DNA from: an uncultured Treponema sp.
GTDB lineage: Bacteria > Spirochaetota > Spirochaetia > Treponematales > Treponemataceae
Reading direction: 5' to 3'
DNA: 64,000 nt
Assembly: GCF_946187725.1 (NCBI RefSeq)
Contig: NZ_CAMHSK010000009.1
Span: forward strand, 41,011-105,010
A program made the translations under genes and the position numbers. Position 1 is the first letter of the stretch. Each line of letters starts with the position of its first letter. The notes beneath the pieces were generated by a model, which did not search any database, was not told where the DNA came from, and saw only the letters and a program-made list of their open reading frames with translations. Shown here piece by piece: positions 1 through 10,163 of this stretch.

Positions 1-2
1 TT

Positions 3-3000
3 ACGGTTGATTTTAATGAAAAAGTCGATGAAAATTATCTCTTTAAAGATTCAGAAGAATATGTAATCTGCGTAAAGGCAGACGATACTGCCGGAAACTC
101 AGGCGTTTACGAACTCAAGACCGGCGACAACGGAAACTTGTACGGCGGCGGCATTTCAAACGTATATCGCGTTGACCGCACAGGCCCGGATTTGAGCGAA
201 GACAAGATTTCTGATGCTGGTTATGACTCATCAAAATGGCTTAACGCAAATGTACTCACTGTAAACGGAACTTGGACTGATTCATACGGAGCTGGTTCTT
301 CTGTTACAGGCAGTGGTGCAAGTGCTCTCTATTATGTGCTTACTCAGACAGAAATTTCTGAAATTTCTGCAAGTGCAATTGCAGGCAGCGCACTCAGAAA
401 GACTGTCGCAATTGACGATAACGGCACATACACTACGAACATTTCAGGATTCAAGACAGGAAACAACTATCTCTATTATGTTGCAAGCGACTATGCGGGA
501 AATCTTTCTGCAGTTAAATCACATACAATTAAGATTGATACCAAGGCACCTGATGCTGTATCGGATGTTACTGTAAACGAAAGTGCGGTCGATTCAGCAA
601 ATTCATTCTACACGAATAAAACTAAGGCTCTGACCAATCCAGTAGATGCAATGTCAATTTCTTTCACTGTGGCTGATGAAACTGGCGGTAGTGGAATTGA
701 CACAAATAGAGTTTATGTCCTTCCATATAAGAAAGTCTCAAATGAGGAAAATGACAATACAGAAATTGCTGGAAATAAAGCAGATCTTTCTTCTGGAACA
801 AACGGAACCTTTACCTTCAGCATTTCTTCTTCAAAAATCGAGAATTCTGGCAGTGTTTATGCGCGAATCTACGATAAAGCCGGAAACGCAAGCGATGTGA
901 ACCTGTTTGCCTTTGTTGTGGACACAACATCTCCACAAATCCAGAACTATACGGTTGCTGACGAAAAGCCTGGATTTGCGGCATACAAAAAGACAAAAGA
1001 CGGTGATGAAAATCATTTCTATGTACACAGCGGAAATTCTCATACCTTCACTCTTTCAGGGGTTGCAACCGACAATCTCGGAATTGAAAAAGTTGAGCTT
1101 ACGCTAAAGGATTCAGCTGGTGCGGTTCTTTCTGGCTACCCGAAAACAAGTTCAGATGTTTCAAACTGGAAGTTTGAGGAAGAGTCTCTTTCAGGTGTTG
1201 CTTCTGCTTTAATCGAGGTAACTGACAAGGCGGGAAACACGGTGGAACAGACCATTGCCTTTACACAGGATGTTACTTCACCTGTCGCAAAACACGAATA
1301 TGACGCTAAGAAAAAGGATTTGTACTTCCGTGTGGGCGAGTTCGACAATGATCTGGATGAAATCAAAAAACTGGTAACTGGTGCAACAACTCTGGATAAT
1401 AACCTTGATAAAGATGTTGGCGGCAAATACAGTGCAGGAACTTGGGGAACTGCAAGCACAATCACAATCCGCGGTTACTGGACGGAAGAAGGCTCAGGGG
1501 TCAAGACGATTTACTATAAGATTTTCAACGATGTACCGACAGCAGAGCAAATTACTGAATTTAACACCAAATATGCACAGACAGGGGAAAGCGACGGAAA
1601 CTTTGCACCTTGTGCTGAAGTGACAAAGCGCGTTGTTTACACAAAATCCCTGAATGATGATGGAAGTACAAATGAACAGGGAACGGCAGAAATTCCATAT
1701 TCATTCAAGACCGCAATTCCAGGCTTCAATTCTGAAAAGAATTATCTCCTTCTTGTAGCAGTTGATAATGTCGGAAATGCAGCGATTGACACTTTGGGAG
1801 CTGACAAAGCTGATGGTGTAACAACGGATGTTACTTCGGAAAACTGGAACTCTGGCCTTGCCGCATTCTCGCTCAATGTGGACACCGTGGCTCCAAGCCT
1901 CACTTCAAGCACATCAGGCTCTCAGTATACGAATAAAATCACCCCAATCAAAGTTTCCTTTGGTGACACGGATGAAGCAAAGGGAATTGTAACGGACGCT
2001 TCTTCTGGAGTTAAGTCTGTCGTTCTTTCAATCGAAGATGTTGCAGATTCAAGCGTCACTGTAGAAAGTTCTGAACTTGTAGAAGATTCAACAGATAAAA
2101 CAAAAAAATACTGGAAGGCAACGATTCCAACGGACATTCTTTCTAAACTTTCAAGCGGAACCTATAATGTAAACGCCACAGTAAAAGATAATGCTGGAAA
2201 TAAGGCAGATAGTACAATCTTCACGCTTCAGGTTGATACGGATGCTCCAACTGTCAGCATGGTCACTCCTACTTACAACGCAACAACGGCAAGCGCAGTA
2301 AACGGCAAAATCTCCGTAAAGGGAACGAGTGAATACACAGGGGCTGCACCAAGCAAATTTGCGCTCTATTATACGACAACAGAACCAAAATCAACTGCAA
2401 CAAATGAGAGCGGAACTCCACTTTCAGCTTTGACTCCAATCACACTTGACGGAACTACATCTTCTGCAACAGAAATCACGGATTTGAGCAAAATCACCAG
2501 CTGGGAGATTAAAAACTTTGATTCTTACGCGGTATTCGGTGATGACACGACAAGTGCTGCAAAAGACATTTACATCGTGCCTGTCGTTTATGATGTTGCG
2601 GGTAACTGCAACATTTATCGCGAAGAAGTTACAGAAACTACAAATGGCGAAACGGTAACTCAGACTGTAACAAGAAGCTACAGCTACACAGAAGGCACAA
2701 ACTTCTTCAAGTATAGCGTAGACAAAAATTCTGACCGCCCGATTATCACTCTCGGAAACTGCGATGTAAGCGGAACAGCGTTAAAGAGCACATCAAAGGC
2801 TTACGGCACAATCGAAGACGACGACGGACTTACAGGACTTCATTTGTTCTATATTGCAAAGGGAAATTCTGTTCCGTCTGCATTCCCGACTGTAGAAAAC
2901 GGCTCTGTAACATTGAATGGCTGGAAAGAATGCCCGCTTACTTCGGGAAGCTGGGATATTGATTCTGGTGTGGAAGGTCATTTCTCTTATTATCTTTATG

Positions 3001-6000
3001 CGATTGACGCTGAGGGCGGAAAATTCTGGTCTACAGCGGAAAGTGCACTTTCACAGATGTATGTTTACAATGGAGTGAATGACAAGAGCGAAAAGAAAGA
3101 CGAGAAGGTGGGACTTTCATTCAGTGCGGACTTGAACCCGCCGGAAATTGAAAGCGTTGAAATCGCTCACAAATCACTTCCTGCTGACTTTGTTGCTCAG
3201 GGCAATGAGACAGGCTGGAGTGCTGTAACTGAAACATTCGGTCCGACAGATAAATCTTTGTATCTCAAAGTCGTTGTTTCGGAATTCATCGGTTTGAAGG
3301 AAAAAGATAACCTCACAGAATCCGACACGACATTGCTTGCTCGCCTCTCAATTCCAACTGTTACAATCGGCGGAACAAATGTTACGCCAAATCTAAAATC
3401 TGTTGCTTCTGAGACAAAATCAAAAACTGTCGGGGATAAAACTGATACGACATACTACACATTCCTCTTTGATGCAATTGATTTGTCAACGCTCAATTTG
3501 ACAGGCGCAAAGACTGCAAAAGTAGTCGTGACTGATAAATCAGGATTTACGGGGCAGGGAACAATCGGTATCAACTACGACCGAACTGCTCCAAGCATCA
3601 AGATTATCTCTCCGACTGCGGCAATTTCTGATGCGGTAATTTCTGCGACAAGCGTAAAGGGAACTGCATTTGATGATTATTCTTCAATTCAGAAACTTGA
3701 ATATGTAATTCCAGCAAACGGTCAATCGTATACAACCGACTCTGACAACTGGATTACAATCGGAAGCAGCACCGGCACCTGGGAAATCGAATTTGATTCA
3801 GGAAGCACGGAATCTCCATCAAGTCTTCTCTATTATGCGGCAAATCATGATGATTATGTTGGTGTTGAAGAGGTCTCTGAGGGACTTGGAATTTATGCAA
3901 TTCCGTTCTATTTCAGGACAACTGACTCTGTTGGAAATGTTGAAGTCCATAAAACTTACAGCGAAAAATCGGGTGAATCTTCTGTGAGCAAGCCATTCAT
4001 CGTTTACGCAAATCCTGATGGTGGTAAGCCGAGCGCATGGATTAATGCCCCGGAAACTGGAATCACAACAAGCGGAACCGTCACTATTTACGGTGGTGCA
4101 ATGGACAATATCAGCGTTAAGACTGTTTGTGTTCAGATTGACGCAAACGGCGACGGTGTTATTAATGATGACGACTATACTTATCTTATGGCTACCAATG
4201 AAGGTGAAACACAACCGAATTATGAGGTATTTGGGCTTGAGGCTGGAAGTCTTGTAGAATCGACTGTAAAAGATGGGGAAAAACAGAACGATTGGTACAT
4301 CAAGGCTTCAGGCACAAACAGCTGGAAGGTAATTCTCAACACGAATAAGATTCCTTCTTATGAAGTTTCGGCTGGAGGTTCGGGGACAACTGTTTCAGGC
4401 ATAACTTTGGAGAACGGAAAAAAATATCTTCTCGTGCGGGTTCGTGCAATAGACGCTGATGACAACACTAGAAAATATACTAATCCGAATGTTGTTAAAA
4501 TTGACAATGTTGCTCCATATTTTAAGAACCTCAAGCTCGTTCAGTATGGAAAAAATGCCACTGCAAGTGTAAGCAAAACTCCTGTCACGGAACGAGAGTA
4601 TGTTTCGGGTATGTACATCAGCAACATTACTGCAGAAAAGAATGGTACATGGTACCTCTATGCTGAAGTTGAAAGTCATTCTGATATTAAGAGTATCACG
4701 GCGGACACCCAGGCTTCTGAAACTGCGACGGTAATTCCTTTGTCAGACACGACAACATTTGTCTCAAATACGGAAAAAGTATATGCCACAGGTAGCGGAA
4801 CATCTTACAAATTGCTCATTCCGTTGAATACAACTGAGTCTGGTGTTATTTATTCGATGTTGAAAGCTGATAATGTTAGCGATGGAGCACCTACAGGCGA
4901 GCAAACAATCAAAATCAACATTGACTCAACAGCACCGAGTCTTTACACGACTGGCGGTTCTGAGACACTGGATGCCACTTCCACAAATGATGGACAGGGA
5001 ACCCTGCGAATCAAGAGCCAGAACAAGATTCTTGGTACAAATTCTGAAAGCAATGCTGTAATCGAAAACTCAGACGGCTACTTCTCACTCGGTGACACTG
5101 TTAAGGAAGCTGGTTCAGGCTTGGCTTGGCTTGCCTTCTATTTTGAAAATGACATCAAGGGCATGGTCTATGATCCGATGATTAAGGTCTCTGACAGCAC
5201 TTACGGTGGAACGACTTTTGCGGCAAGTTCAGAAAATCTTTCGAGCGGAAGCGTTTACATCAACTCTGACAATCTTGCTGCTCTTTATTTGACAGACGTA
5301 ACTCGTGGTTCTGATACGACATTCTCTCTGACAGCAGCAAATGACCATGTTCGGATTGGCGGTCTTGTTAAAATCGGTGGAACTTACCACACGATTAGCG
5401 GCGTGGACGAAAGGACTGTTACATTCACACCGGCAGTTTCGACTTCATTCACTACTGTTGAACTTATTTATGCTCAGGTTGTTGACCATGCTGTAACCGA
5501 GAATATCGTAGTTGATTATGATGACAATGATATTGGAACTGAGCGAATCGAAAGCGATGACGGCGACGGAATGTGCGAGAACCTTACCCAGCAGGGCTCT
5601 TACTACAACTGGAGCGCAATGGTTGATTCAAACAATATTCCTGACGGCACGACATATATCCGCCTGGTTGCAATGGACAATGCGGGCAACCTCTCTCACG
5701 GAAAAATTGCCTCAATGGTTGCAAACAACCGTCCGCGTCTCACAAAGGTCTTCATCGGAACTGACTTGAACGGCAACGGCAAGTATGACTTTGATGCAGA
5801 TGATGGAGATGCACCGGTCGTTTCAACAAGCAATAAAACCCGCACAAAGAGCGGCACAAGCTTTGGAGAATTCAACTATTACACCGCATACAACACCCGA
5901 AGCGGCGCTGCCCAGTCAAAAGTCACTCTTGATTCTAGTGCATTCAAGGTAATCTCAGGCCTTTGTATCGTTCCTGAATTCACCGGCGGCAACGGAAGCC

Positions 6001-9000
6001 TCAAATACACCCTGACAAACGGCAGTGATTTGAATCCATATGCAGGCGGCGAATTGAAGGAAATGGTTCCGCGAAATTCTTCTACTGCAAGCGATGCAAC
6101 TATGGAGAAGAAGGGGGAATCTGATACAAATTACTATATCAACAATGTCGGAAAACTCTCGCTTTTCGGAAACACGGCAATAACTGACGGTGACAATAAA
6201 AACGCCGTTGCTTACGGAATTAGTGATTCGGAAAGCGGAAACAACTATAAGGACTTCGGCGGAATCGTAATCGCTGATGGTAATGCTGTAATTTCGGGAA
6301 GCGACGGTGCAACAAACAATGTAAAAGTCACATTCTTCGACAATACTGACAGCACAGACGGTGCGGCTCATGCAGACGGACAGTGGGCGACACTCGTGAT
6401 TCCTGTAACAATCAAATCAAGCGACACGACCGTTCCACAGCCAAAGATTAAGCCGTTCCATTGGGCAGATTCAACTGACAACAGCCTCTATGTTAAAAAA
6501 GATTCAAACAATGTATATCAGGCTGCTTCTGCAACAGAAAAGAACGGCGTGATTGCAGGACACATTGAACTTGAAGGTGCTTTGCCGACTGGTTCAAACT
6601 TGACGGCTGATTTGCCGAAAGTATCGGGCATCATAAAGGTTGAGGGAACGATTTTTGATGATGTCCGACTTGAAGCAATCAGCATGAGCATATTCGGTGG
6701 GGCAAACACAAAAGTTGCTTCGTATACAAGCGGTGCTTGGGGAACCGCAACTTCTTTGCCGACAGGACTTGTTTCATTCACGGCAGTTGATGAGGACATG
6801 AGTCAGAAAGGACACACAGTTAAGTACACGGCCGTCATTGATACGGAAAAGCTTTCTGTAAGCGGATACCCTGTCGGAAAAGCGCAGTGGATTACTGTGG
6901 GCGCAAGCGACTGGAAGCACAACTATGTGACTTCGAACGCTAGTGTTACAGGCGGAAGTGCGCCATTTACAGTTGGTGACGGTACTTCGACTGCTGTAAC
7001 ACCTGCTCAGACAAAAAGTGCAACAAACACAAACTGCTATCAGATGGATGTCGTGCCGTATGTTACGGAAATTGTGACACATTTGAGTGCATTCTCCGGA
7101 ACGGCTCACAGTGTTTACGCACGCACAGCACATGGTCACTATCCGTGTTATGAAGGGGAGACAATTGAGTTCAAGGGCTACAACCTTGGAAGCGGAAAGG
7201 CAAAGGTCGTGATTCAGGGAATGACAGCTGGTGGCGATGCACTTTCGGAAGCAAACAAAATTACTCTCACAGCTACAAGCACTGGAAAAACAGGTGCTGT
7301 TTCCGGGGCAATTTCTCTTAGCGTGAACGGAATTCCTGCGATGAACAACATCAACACAAACAATGCATGTGGTTCATACACGACAGAAGATACAGGAAGG
7401 GCTTACACCGATGACAATTATGCTCACTGTTACAACCGCCAGCCGAACGGAGTGAACAACAACACACTCACCGACGACCTTGAACTTGATGTATGGCAGT
7501 TCAAGAATGCAGCTAAACCTGTAAACGGTGGAGCAGAGCGCGTAACGATGAAGATTCGCCCAACTGACGGAACTCCAGGATTCAGCTATGCGAACTCGGT
7601 ATTGTATTTCAGTATGCCGGGATATAATGCTGACCATACCAATGACACTGCATGGCGTTCAGAAAATGGTACAATTAATGGTACATATGCTTCTCAGATA
7701 CCATTCGGAATGAACTACGGTGGTTTCAGTCATAACTCATTCACATTTGATAACCAGGGATATTCTTATGGTGCGGCAATGTGTACAGACACAAATAATG
7801 CATCTCAGTCAGCATTTTTCCAGTTCTTTAGTAAGGAAACTCCACTTCCTTACAATTCTTACGACCAGAACATGAATTATGCAAACGAAGCAAATGCCAG
7901 CCGACTTGATTCTTCAACGATGAATGTCGGCACAGATAATTCTCAGAACTGGCAGTGCAACATTAACCGAATTCAGTCAATCAGCATGGAAACTTCTAAT
8001 TTAAATGGAACTGCTGCAGCAACTGATGAGGCTCCTGTTTATGTTTTCATGGCATATTATGATGCAATTGTTAAGCAGGTTCGTTTCCGATGGGGAACGG
8101 TCGGCGGCTATTCTGACTCAATCGACGGAAAATCAAATAATAATAATCAAGACACATTCAGCACACGAAAAAACAATGCTTACGGTCTGGATGATATTCA
8201 TGACTCGAAGTACACAGGCCGTGCAGAAGATGGAAAAAATGCTGGTGGATGTCGTCCAAGCTATCTTGCAGATTCTTTCGTTAAGTACAGCAACACAAAT
8301 AATGGCGGCATCCCAATCCAGGTAATTGCTGCCAGCGGCATGGCTTACAGCGGTATACACAATTCTATTTACAATAAAATGGAGTACACCGCCGGACAGT
8401 ATGTTTCTCTTTCAATTCTTGGAAAAGATACTGCAAGTCCAACAGCCTGTGTATTCTGGTATGACGGTTCCAAACTCATGATGGCCTACAACAGCTCACC
8501 GACCACAAGCAATTCATGGACTTACAAAACTGTCGACACCGACGGCGGCCTGCATGTTAAGTCGGCCGTTGACAGTGACGGAGGAATCCATCTCGCTTAC
8601 TACACTTCAAACGGCGGTAACTTGAAGTACGCATATTTGAGCGGTGTTACAGCGGACCCACAGATTGCTACAGTTGATGCGAACGGTGCCGTTGGTACAA
8701 AGTGTACGATTGATGTTGCAAAAGTTGGCGGAAATCAAGTTCCGTACATCACATATCAGATGATTGGTGGTGTTTACACTTACAACGCAAAGATTGCTTA
8801 CCGAACAAACTTTACTTCAACGACTGTACCAAATGGTGCGGACAGCAAAGATATGTTCACTGGTGACTGGGAAGTTTCTGTAATCCCAACGGAATCAAGC
8901 CGACTTTTGAACGACGACACAATCAATGTCGGTCTCTGGCGAGATTCAAACGGTGCGGCACAGGCATTCACATCAAATGCTTACTGGAAAGAAAGCGACA

Positions 9001-9188
9001 AATGGTTCAATGCTGCAACGAGTGCAACTCTCGGAACTCTCACTAACGGTGAAGATGGTGCGACTGGTGTTTCTAATAACACAATGAATGTCGGAAACCC
9101 ATCGCTCATCTACGGTAACAACACCGCAAACCCAATCGTCGGTTACGGCATTGAGTCTGGTGCAATCGAAATGGCCCAGAAAAAATAG
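3..9188 (+). CDS. Giant Ig-like repeat protein, 5' end outside window
   Basis: The reading frame is open from the first complete codon (base 3), so the gene begins upstream; a TTG at 138 is an internal Leu and not the start. At least 3061 residues are visible. About ten linkers of the form D-x-x-x-P (DTKAP, DTTSP, DTDAP, DRTAP, DSTAP) separate roughly 90-150 residue Ig-like units, many containing 'DxAGN' turns. Calcium-binding-type loops occur near 4138-4176 (DANGDG) and 5558-5810 (DDGDG, DLNGNG). An IPT/TIG-like segment with GETIEFKGYNLG lies near 7134-7210. From about 7995 to the end there are repeated 'xVAYYD..../IHLAYY' strands typical of a beta-propeller. The C-terminal third is clearly homologous to the 4397-residue protein at 38687-51880. 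Inferred role: secreted or surface adhesin or glycan-binding protein. No enzymatic motif was seen. Confidence 0.9.
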   Translation, partial: TVDFNEKVDENYLFKDSEEYVICVKADDTAGNSGVYELKTGDNGNLYGGGISNVYRVDRTGPDLSEDKISDAGYDSSKWLNANVLTVNGTWTDSYGAGSSVTGSGASALYYVLTQTEISEISASAIAGSALRKTVAIDDNGTYTTNISGFKTGNNYLYYVASDYAGNLSAVKSHTIKIDTKAPDAVSDVTVNESAVDSANSFYTNKTKALTNPVDAMSISFTVADETGGSGIDTNRVYVLPYKKVSNEENDNTEIAGNKADLSSGTNGTFTFSISSSKIENSGSVYARIYDKAGNASDVNLFAFVVDTTSPQIQNYTVADEKPGFAAYKKTKDGDENHFYVHSGNSHTFTLSGVATDNLGIEKVELTLKDSAGAVLSGYPKTSSDVSNWKFEEESLSGVASALIEVTDKAGNTVEQTIAFTQDVTSPVAKHEYDAKKKDLYFRVGEFDNDLDEIKKLVTGATTLDNNLDKDVGGKYSAGTWGTASTITIRGYWTEEGSGVKTIYYKIFNDVPTAEQITEFNTKYAQTGESDGNFAPCAEVTKRVVYTKSLNDDGSTNEQGTAEIPYSFKTAIPGFNSEKNYLLLVAVDNVGNAAIDTLGADKADGVTTDVTSENWNSGLAAFSLNVDTVAPSLTSSTSGSQYTNKITPIKVSFGDTDEAKGIVTDASSGVKSVVLSIEDVADSSVTVESSELVEDSTDKTKKYWKATIPTDILSKLSSGTYNVNATVKDNAGNKADSTIFTLQVDTDAPTVSMVTPTYNATTASAVNGKISVKGTSEYTGAAPSKFALYYTTTEPKSTATNESGTPLSALTPITLDGTTSSATEITDLSKITSWEIKNFDSYAVFGDDTTSAAKDIYIVPVVYDVAGNCNIYREEVTETTNGETVTQTVTRSYSYTEGTNFFKYSVDKNSDRPIITLGNCDVSGTALKSTSKAYGTIEDDDGLTGLHLFYIAKGNSVPSAFPTVENGSVTLNGWKECPLTSGSWDIDSGVEGHFSYYLYAIDAEGGKFWSTAESALSQMYVYNGVNDKSEKKDEKVGLSFSADLNPPEIESVEIAHKSLPADFVAQGNETGWSAVTETFGPTDKSLYLKVVVSEFIGLKEKDNLTESDTTLLARLSIPTVTIGGTNVTPNLKSVASETKSKTVGDKTDTTYYTFLFDAIDLSTLNLTGAKTAKVVVTDKSGFTGQGTIGINYDRTAPSIKIISPTAAISDAVISATSVKGTAFDDYSSIQKLEYVIPANGQSYTTDSDNWITIGSSTGTWEIEFDSGSTESPSSLLYYAANHDDYVGVEEVSEGLGIYAIPFYFRTTDSVGNVEVHKTYSEKSGESSVSKPFIVYANPDGGKPSAWINAPETGITTSGTVTIYGGAMDNISVKTVCVQIDANGDGVINDDDYTYLMATNEGETQPNYEVFGLEAGSLVESTVKDGEKQNDWYIKASGTNSWKVILNTNKIPSYEVSAGGSGTTVSGITLENGKKYLLVRVRAIDADDNTRKYTNPNVVKIDNVAPYFKNLKLVQYGKNATASVSKTPVTEREYVSGMYISNITAEKNGTWYLYAEVESHSDIKSITADTQASETATVIPLSDTTTFVSNTEKVYATGSGTSYKLLIPLNTTESGVIYSMLKADNVSDGAPTGEQTIKINIDSTAPSLYTTGGSETLDATSTNDGQGTLRIKSQNKILGTNSESNAVIENSDGYFSLGDTVKEAGSGLAWLAFYFENDIKGMVYDPMIKVSDSTYGGTTFAASSENLSSGSVYINSDNLAALYLTDVTRGSDTTFSLTAANDHVRIGGLVKIGGTYHTISGVDERTVTFTPAVSTSFTTVELIYAQVVDHAVTENIVVDYDDNDIGTERIESDDGDGMCENLTQQGSYYNWSAMVDSNNIPDGTTYIRLVAMDNAGNLSHGKIASMVANNRPRLTKVFIGTDLNGNGKYDFDADDGDAPVVSTSNKTRTKSGTSFGEFNYYTAYNTRSGAAQSKVTLDSSAFKVISGLCIVPEFTGGNGSLKYTLTNGSDLNPYAGGELKEMVPRNSSTASDATMEKKGESDTNYYINNVGKLSLFGNTAITDGDNKNAVAYGISDSESGNNYKDFGGIVIADGNAVISGSDGATNNVKVTFFDNTDSTDGAAHADGQWATLVIPVTIKSSDTTVPQPKIKPFHWADSTDNSLYVKKDSNNVYQAASATEKNGVIAGHIELEGALPTGSNLTADLPKVSGIIKVEGTIFDDVRLEAISMSIFGGANTKVASYTSGAWGTATSLPTGLVSFTAVDEDMSQKGHTVKYTAVIDTEKLSVSGYPVGKAQWITVGASDWKHNYVTSNASVTGGSAPFTVGDGTSTAVTPAQTKSATNTNCYQMDVVPYVTEIVTHLSAFSGTAHSVYARTAHGHYPCYEGETIEFKGYNLGSGKAKVVIQGMTAGGDALSEANKITLTATSTGKTGAVSGAISLSVNGIPAMNNINTNNACGSYTTEDTGRAYTDDNYAHCYNRQPNGVNNNTLTDDLELDVWQFKNAAKPVNGGAERVTMKIRPTDGTPGFSYANSVLYFSMPGYNADHTNDTAWRSENGTINGTYASQIPFGMNYGGFSHNSFTFDNQGYSYGAAMCTDTNNASQSAFFQFFSKETPLPYNSYDQNMNYANEANASRLDSSTMNVGTDNSQNWQCNINRIQSISMETSNLNGTAAATDEAPVYVFMAYYDAIVKQVRFRWGTVGGYSDSIDGKSNNNNQDTFSTRKNNAYGLDDIHDSKYTGRAEDGKNAGGCRPSYLADSFVKYSNTNNGGIPIQVIAASGMAYSGIHNSIYNKMEYTAGQYVSLSILGKDTASPTACVFWYDGSKLMMAYNSSPTTSNSWTYKTVDTDGGLHVKSAVDSDGGIHLAYYTSNGGNLKYAYLSGVTADPQIATVDANGAVGTKCTIDVAKVGGNQVPYITYQMIGGVYTYNAKIAYRTNFTSTTVPNGADSKDMFTGDWEVSVIPTESSRLLNDDTINVGLWRDSNGAAQAFTSNAYWKESDKWFNAATSATLGTLTNGEDGATGVSNNTMNVGNPSLIYGNNTANPIVGYGIESGAIEMAQKK

Positions 9189-9197
9189 GCGGTCATT

Positions 9198-10085
9198 TTA
9201 ATCATCTGACTCAACTCGCGATTTGCCCTGTTTCCTATATTCATTCGGAGACAGGGCAAATTTTCTGCGGAATAGGCTTATGAAGTATGAGAGATTTTCA
9301 AATCCGTTTTCAAAGGCGATTTGCGTGACGCTTTTTGTGCTTTGCAAAAGTTCTTCGGCTGAAAGCTCTAGCCTGTAATCGTTCAGGTATTGAATAAATG
9401 CCATCCCGGTCTGCTCCTTAAACATCTTCATGAAGCGGCTTGGCGAAAGATTCGTGAGTTTTGCGGCTTCTTCTACGGCGATATTCCTTGAAAAATTCTC
9501 CTGAATGAACGAAAGAACTTTTTTAAGCCGGATTCTTTTTTCGTAGGATGACGGCGTTTCGTTTGGTGCCCCTACCTGGTTTTTGAGATGATGCATCACC
9601 TCAAAGAGCCGTGCTTTGATTAGAAGCGCATTTTCTTCATAACAATCATGCGGAATATCAACAAGATTTTTTAGCAATGGGAGCAGTTTTTGATTCAGTT
9701 CGCTTCCTTTTTCGACATGAATTTCCTTGAGTTTCGAATTTTCTGAAAAATTCTGGAAAAATGCCCTGCTGCAAAAAGATTCGGGATTTTCTTCCAGAAA
9801 AGAAAAGTCAAAAAGGATATTGTGGTAAGCCATAAAATCTTCGTCTTTGCGCGCGATTGAATGAACCTGCTCCGGCGGAATCAATATGATGTCGTCTTTC
9901 TGGCAAAGGAATTTTTCTCCCTGCACGGTTATGTAGCCCGTTCCGTAAGTCAGAAAGATGATTTCAAATTCCCGGTGCCAGTGCAGCGGATACCCAGAAA
10001 GCCATTCTGGAATCCTGCCCTGATATATTGCGAAAGGAAAGCTCTTCTTTCCGTGTTCTTTTAATTCTCTTAGTGTCTGTTTCAT
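9198..10085 (-). CDS. AraC-family transcriptional regulator with cupin sensor domain
   Basis: A 295-residue one-component regulator. The N-terminal half (about 1-150) is a cupin-type ligand-binding domain with the HWHREFE motif at about residues 35-41. The C-terminal about 100 residues carry the two AraC helix-turn-helix motifs (EEAAKLTNLSPSRFMKMF, then TQIAFENGFENLSYF) and the family ending FALSPNEYRKQ. It is transcribed divergently from the MATE transporter at 10164, with 78 bp between starts that contain two 11-bp direct repeats 22 bp apart, so it very probably controls that gene and itself. The ligand is unknown; such cupin regulators often sense sugars or small hydrophobics. The 3' end converges on the giant gene with only 9 bp between them. 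Confidence 0.93.
   Translation of the reverse strand: MKQTLRELKEHGKKSFPFAIYQGRIPEWLSGYPLHWHREFEIIFLTYGTGYITVQGEKFLCQKDDIILIPPEQVHSIARKDEDFMAYHNILFDFSFLEENPESFCSRAFFQNFSENSKLKEIHVEKGSELNQKLLPLLKNLVDIPHDCYEENALLIKARLFEVMHHLKNQVGAPNETPSSYEKRIRLKKVLSFIQENFSRNIAVEEAAKLTNLSPSRFMKMFKEQTGMAFIQYLNDYRLELSAEELLQSTKSVTQIAFENGFENLSYFISLFRRKFALSPNEYRKQGKSRVESDD
9221..9265 (+). terminator. Possible rho-independent terminator inside the araC-like 3' end
   Basis: A perfect 11-bp inverted repeat (ATTTGCCCTGT at 9221-9231 and ACAGGGCAAAT at 9251-9261) is followed by a short T run on the plus strand. It lies just after the stop of the giant gene (9188) but within codons of the convergent AraC-type gene. On the minus strand it has no T run. 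I infer that it ends giant-gene transcription. Confidence 0.5.
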
Positions 10086-10092
10086 TTAAAAC

Positions 10093-10150
10093 GCCATTTT
10101 TCTGTTATTATTATGCCATTTTTCTTGAAGATTTTGCAATAAAAAGGCAT
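10093..10150. promoter_or_regulatory. Candidate AraC-type operator: two direct repeats plus one inverted half-site
   Basis: GCCATTTTTCT occurs at 10093-10103 and again at 10115-10125, exactly 22 bp apart (two helical turns). A related inverted copy, AAAAAGGCAT, is at 10141-10150. All lie in the 78-bp region between the divergent AraC regulator and the MATE transporter. Direct repeats about two turns apart are the usual binding arrangement for AraC-family proteins; the assignment to this regulator is an inference. Confidence 0.6.
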
Positions 10151-10163
10151 TATTCTTTTAAAC

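Noticed and set aside
3819..4679. Open frames of 94-131 residues antisense to the first giant gene
   Set aside because: They have low-complexity or Cys/His/Ile-rich products without family resemblance, no ribosome-binding sites, and the plus-strand frame is clearly coding throughout.
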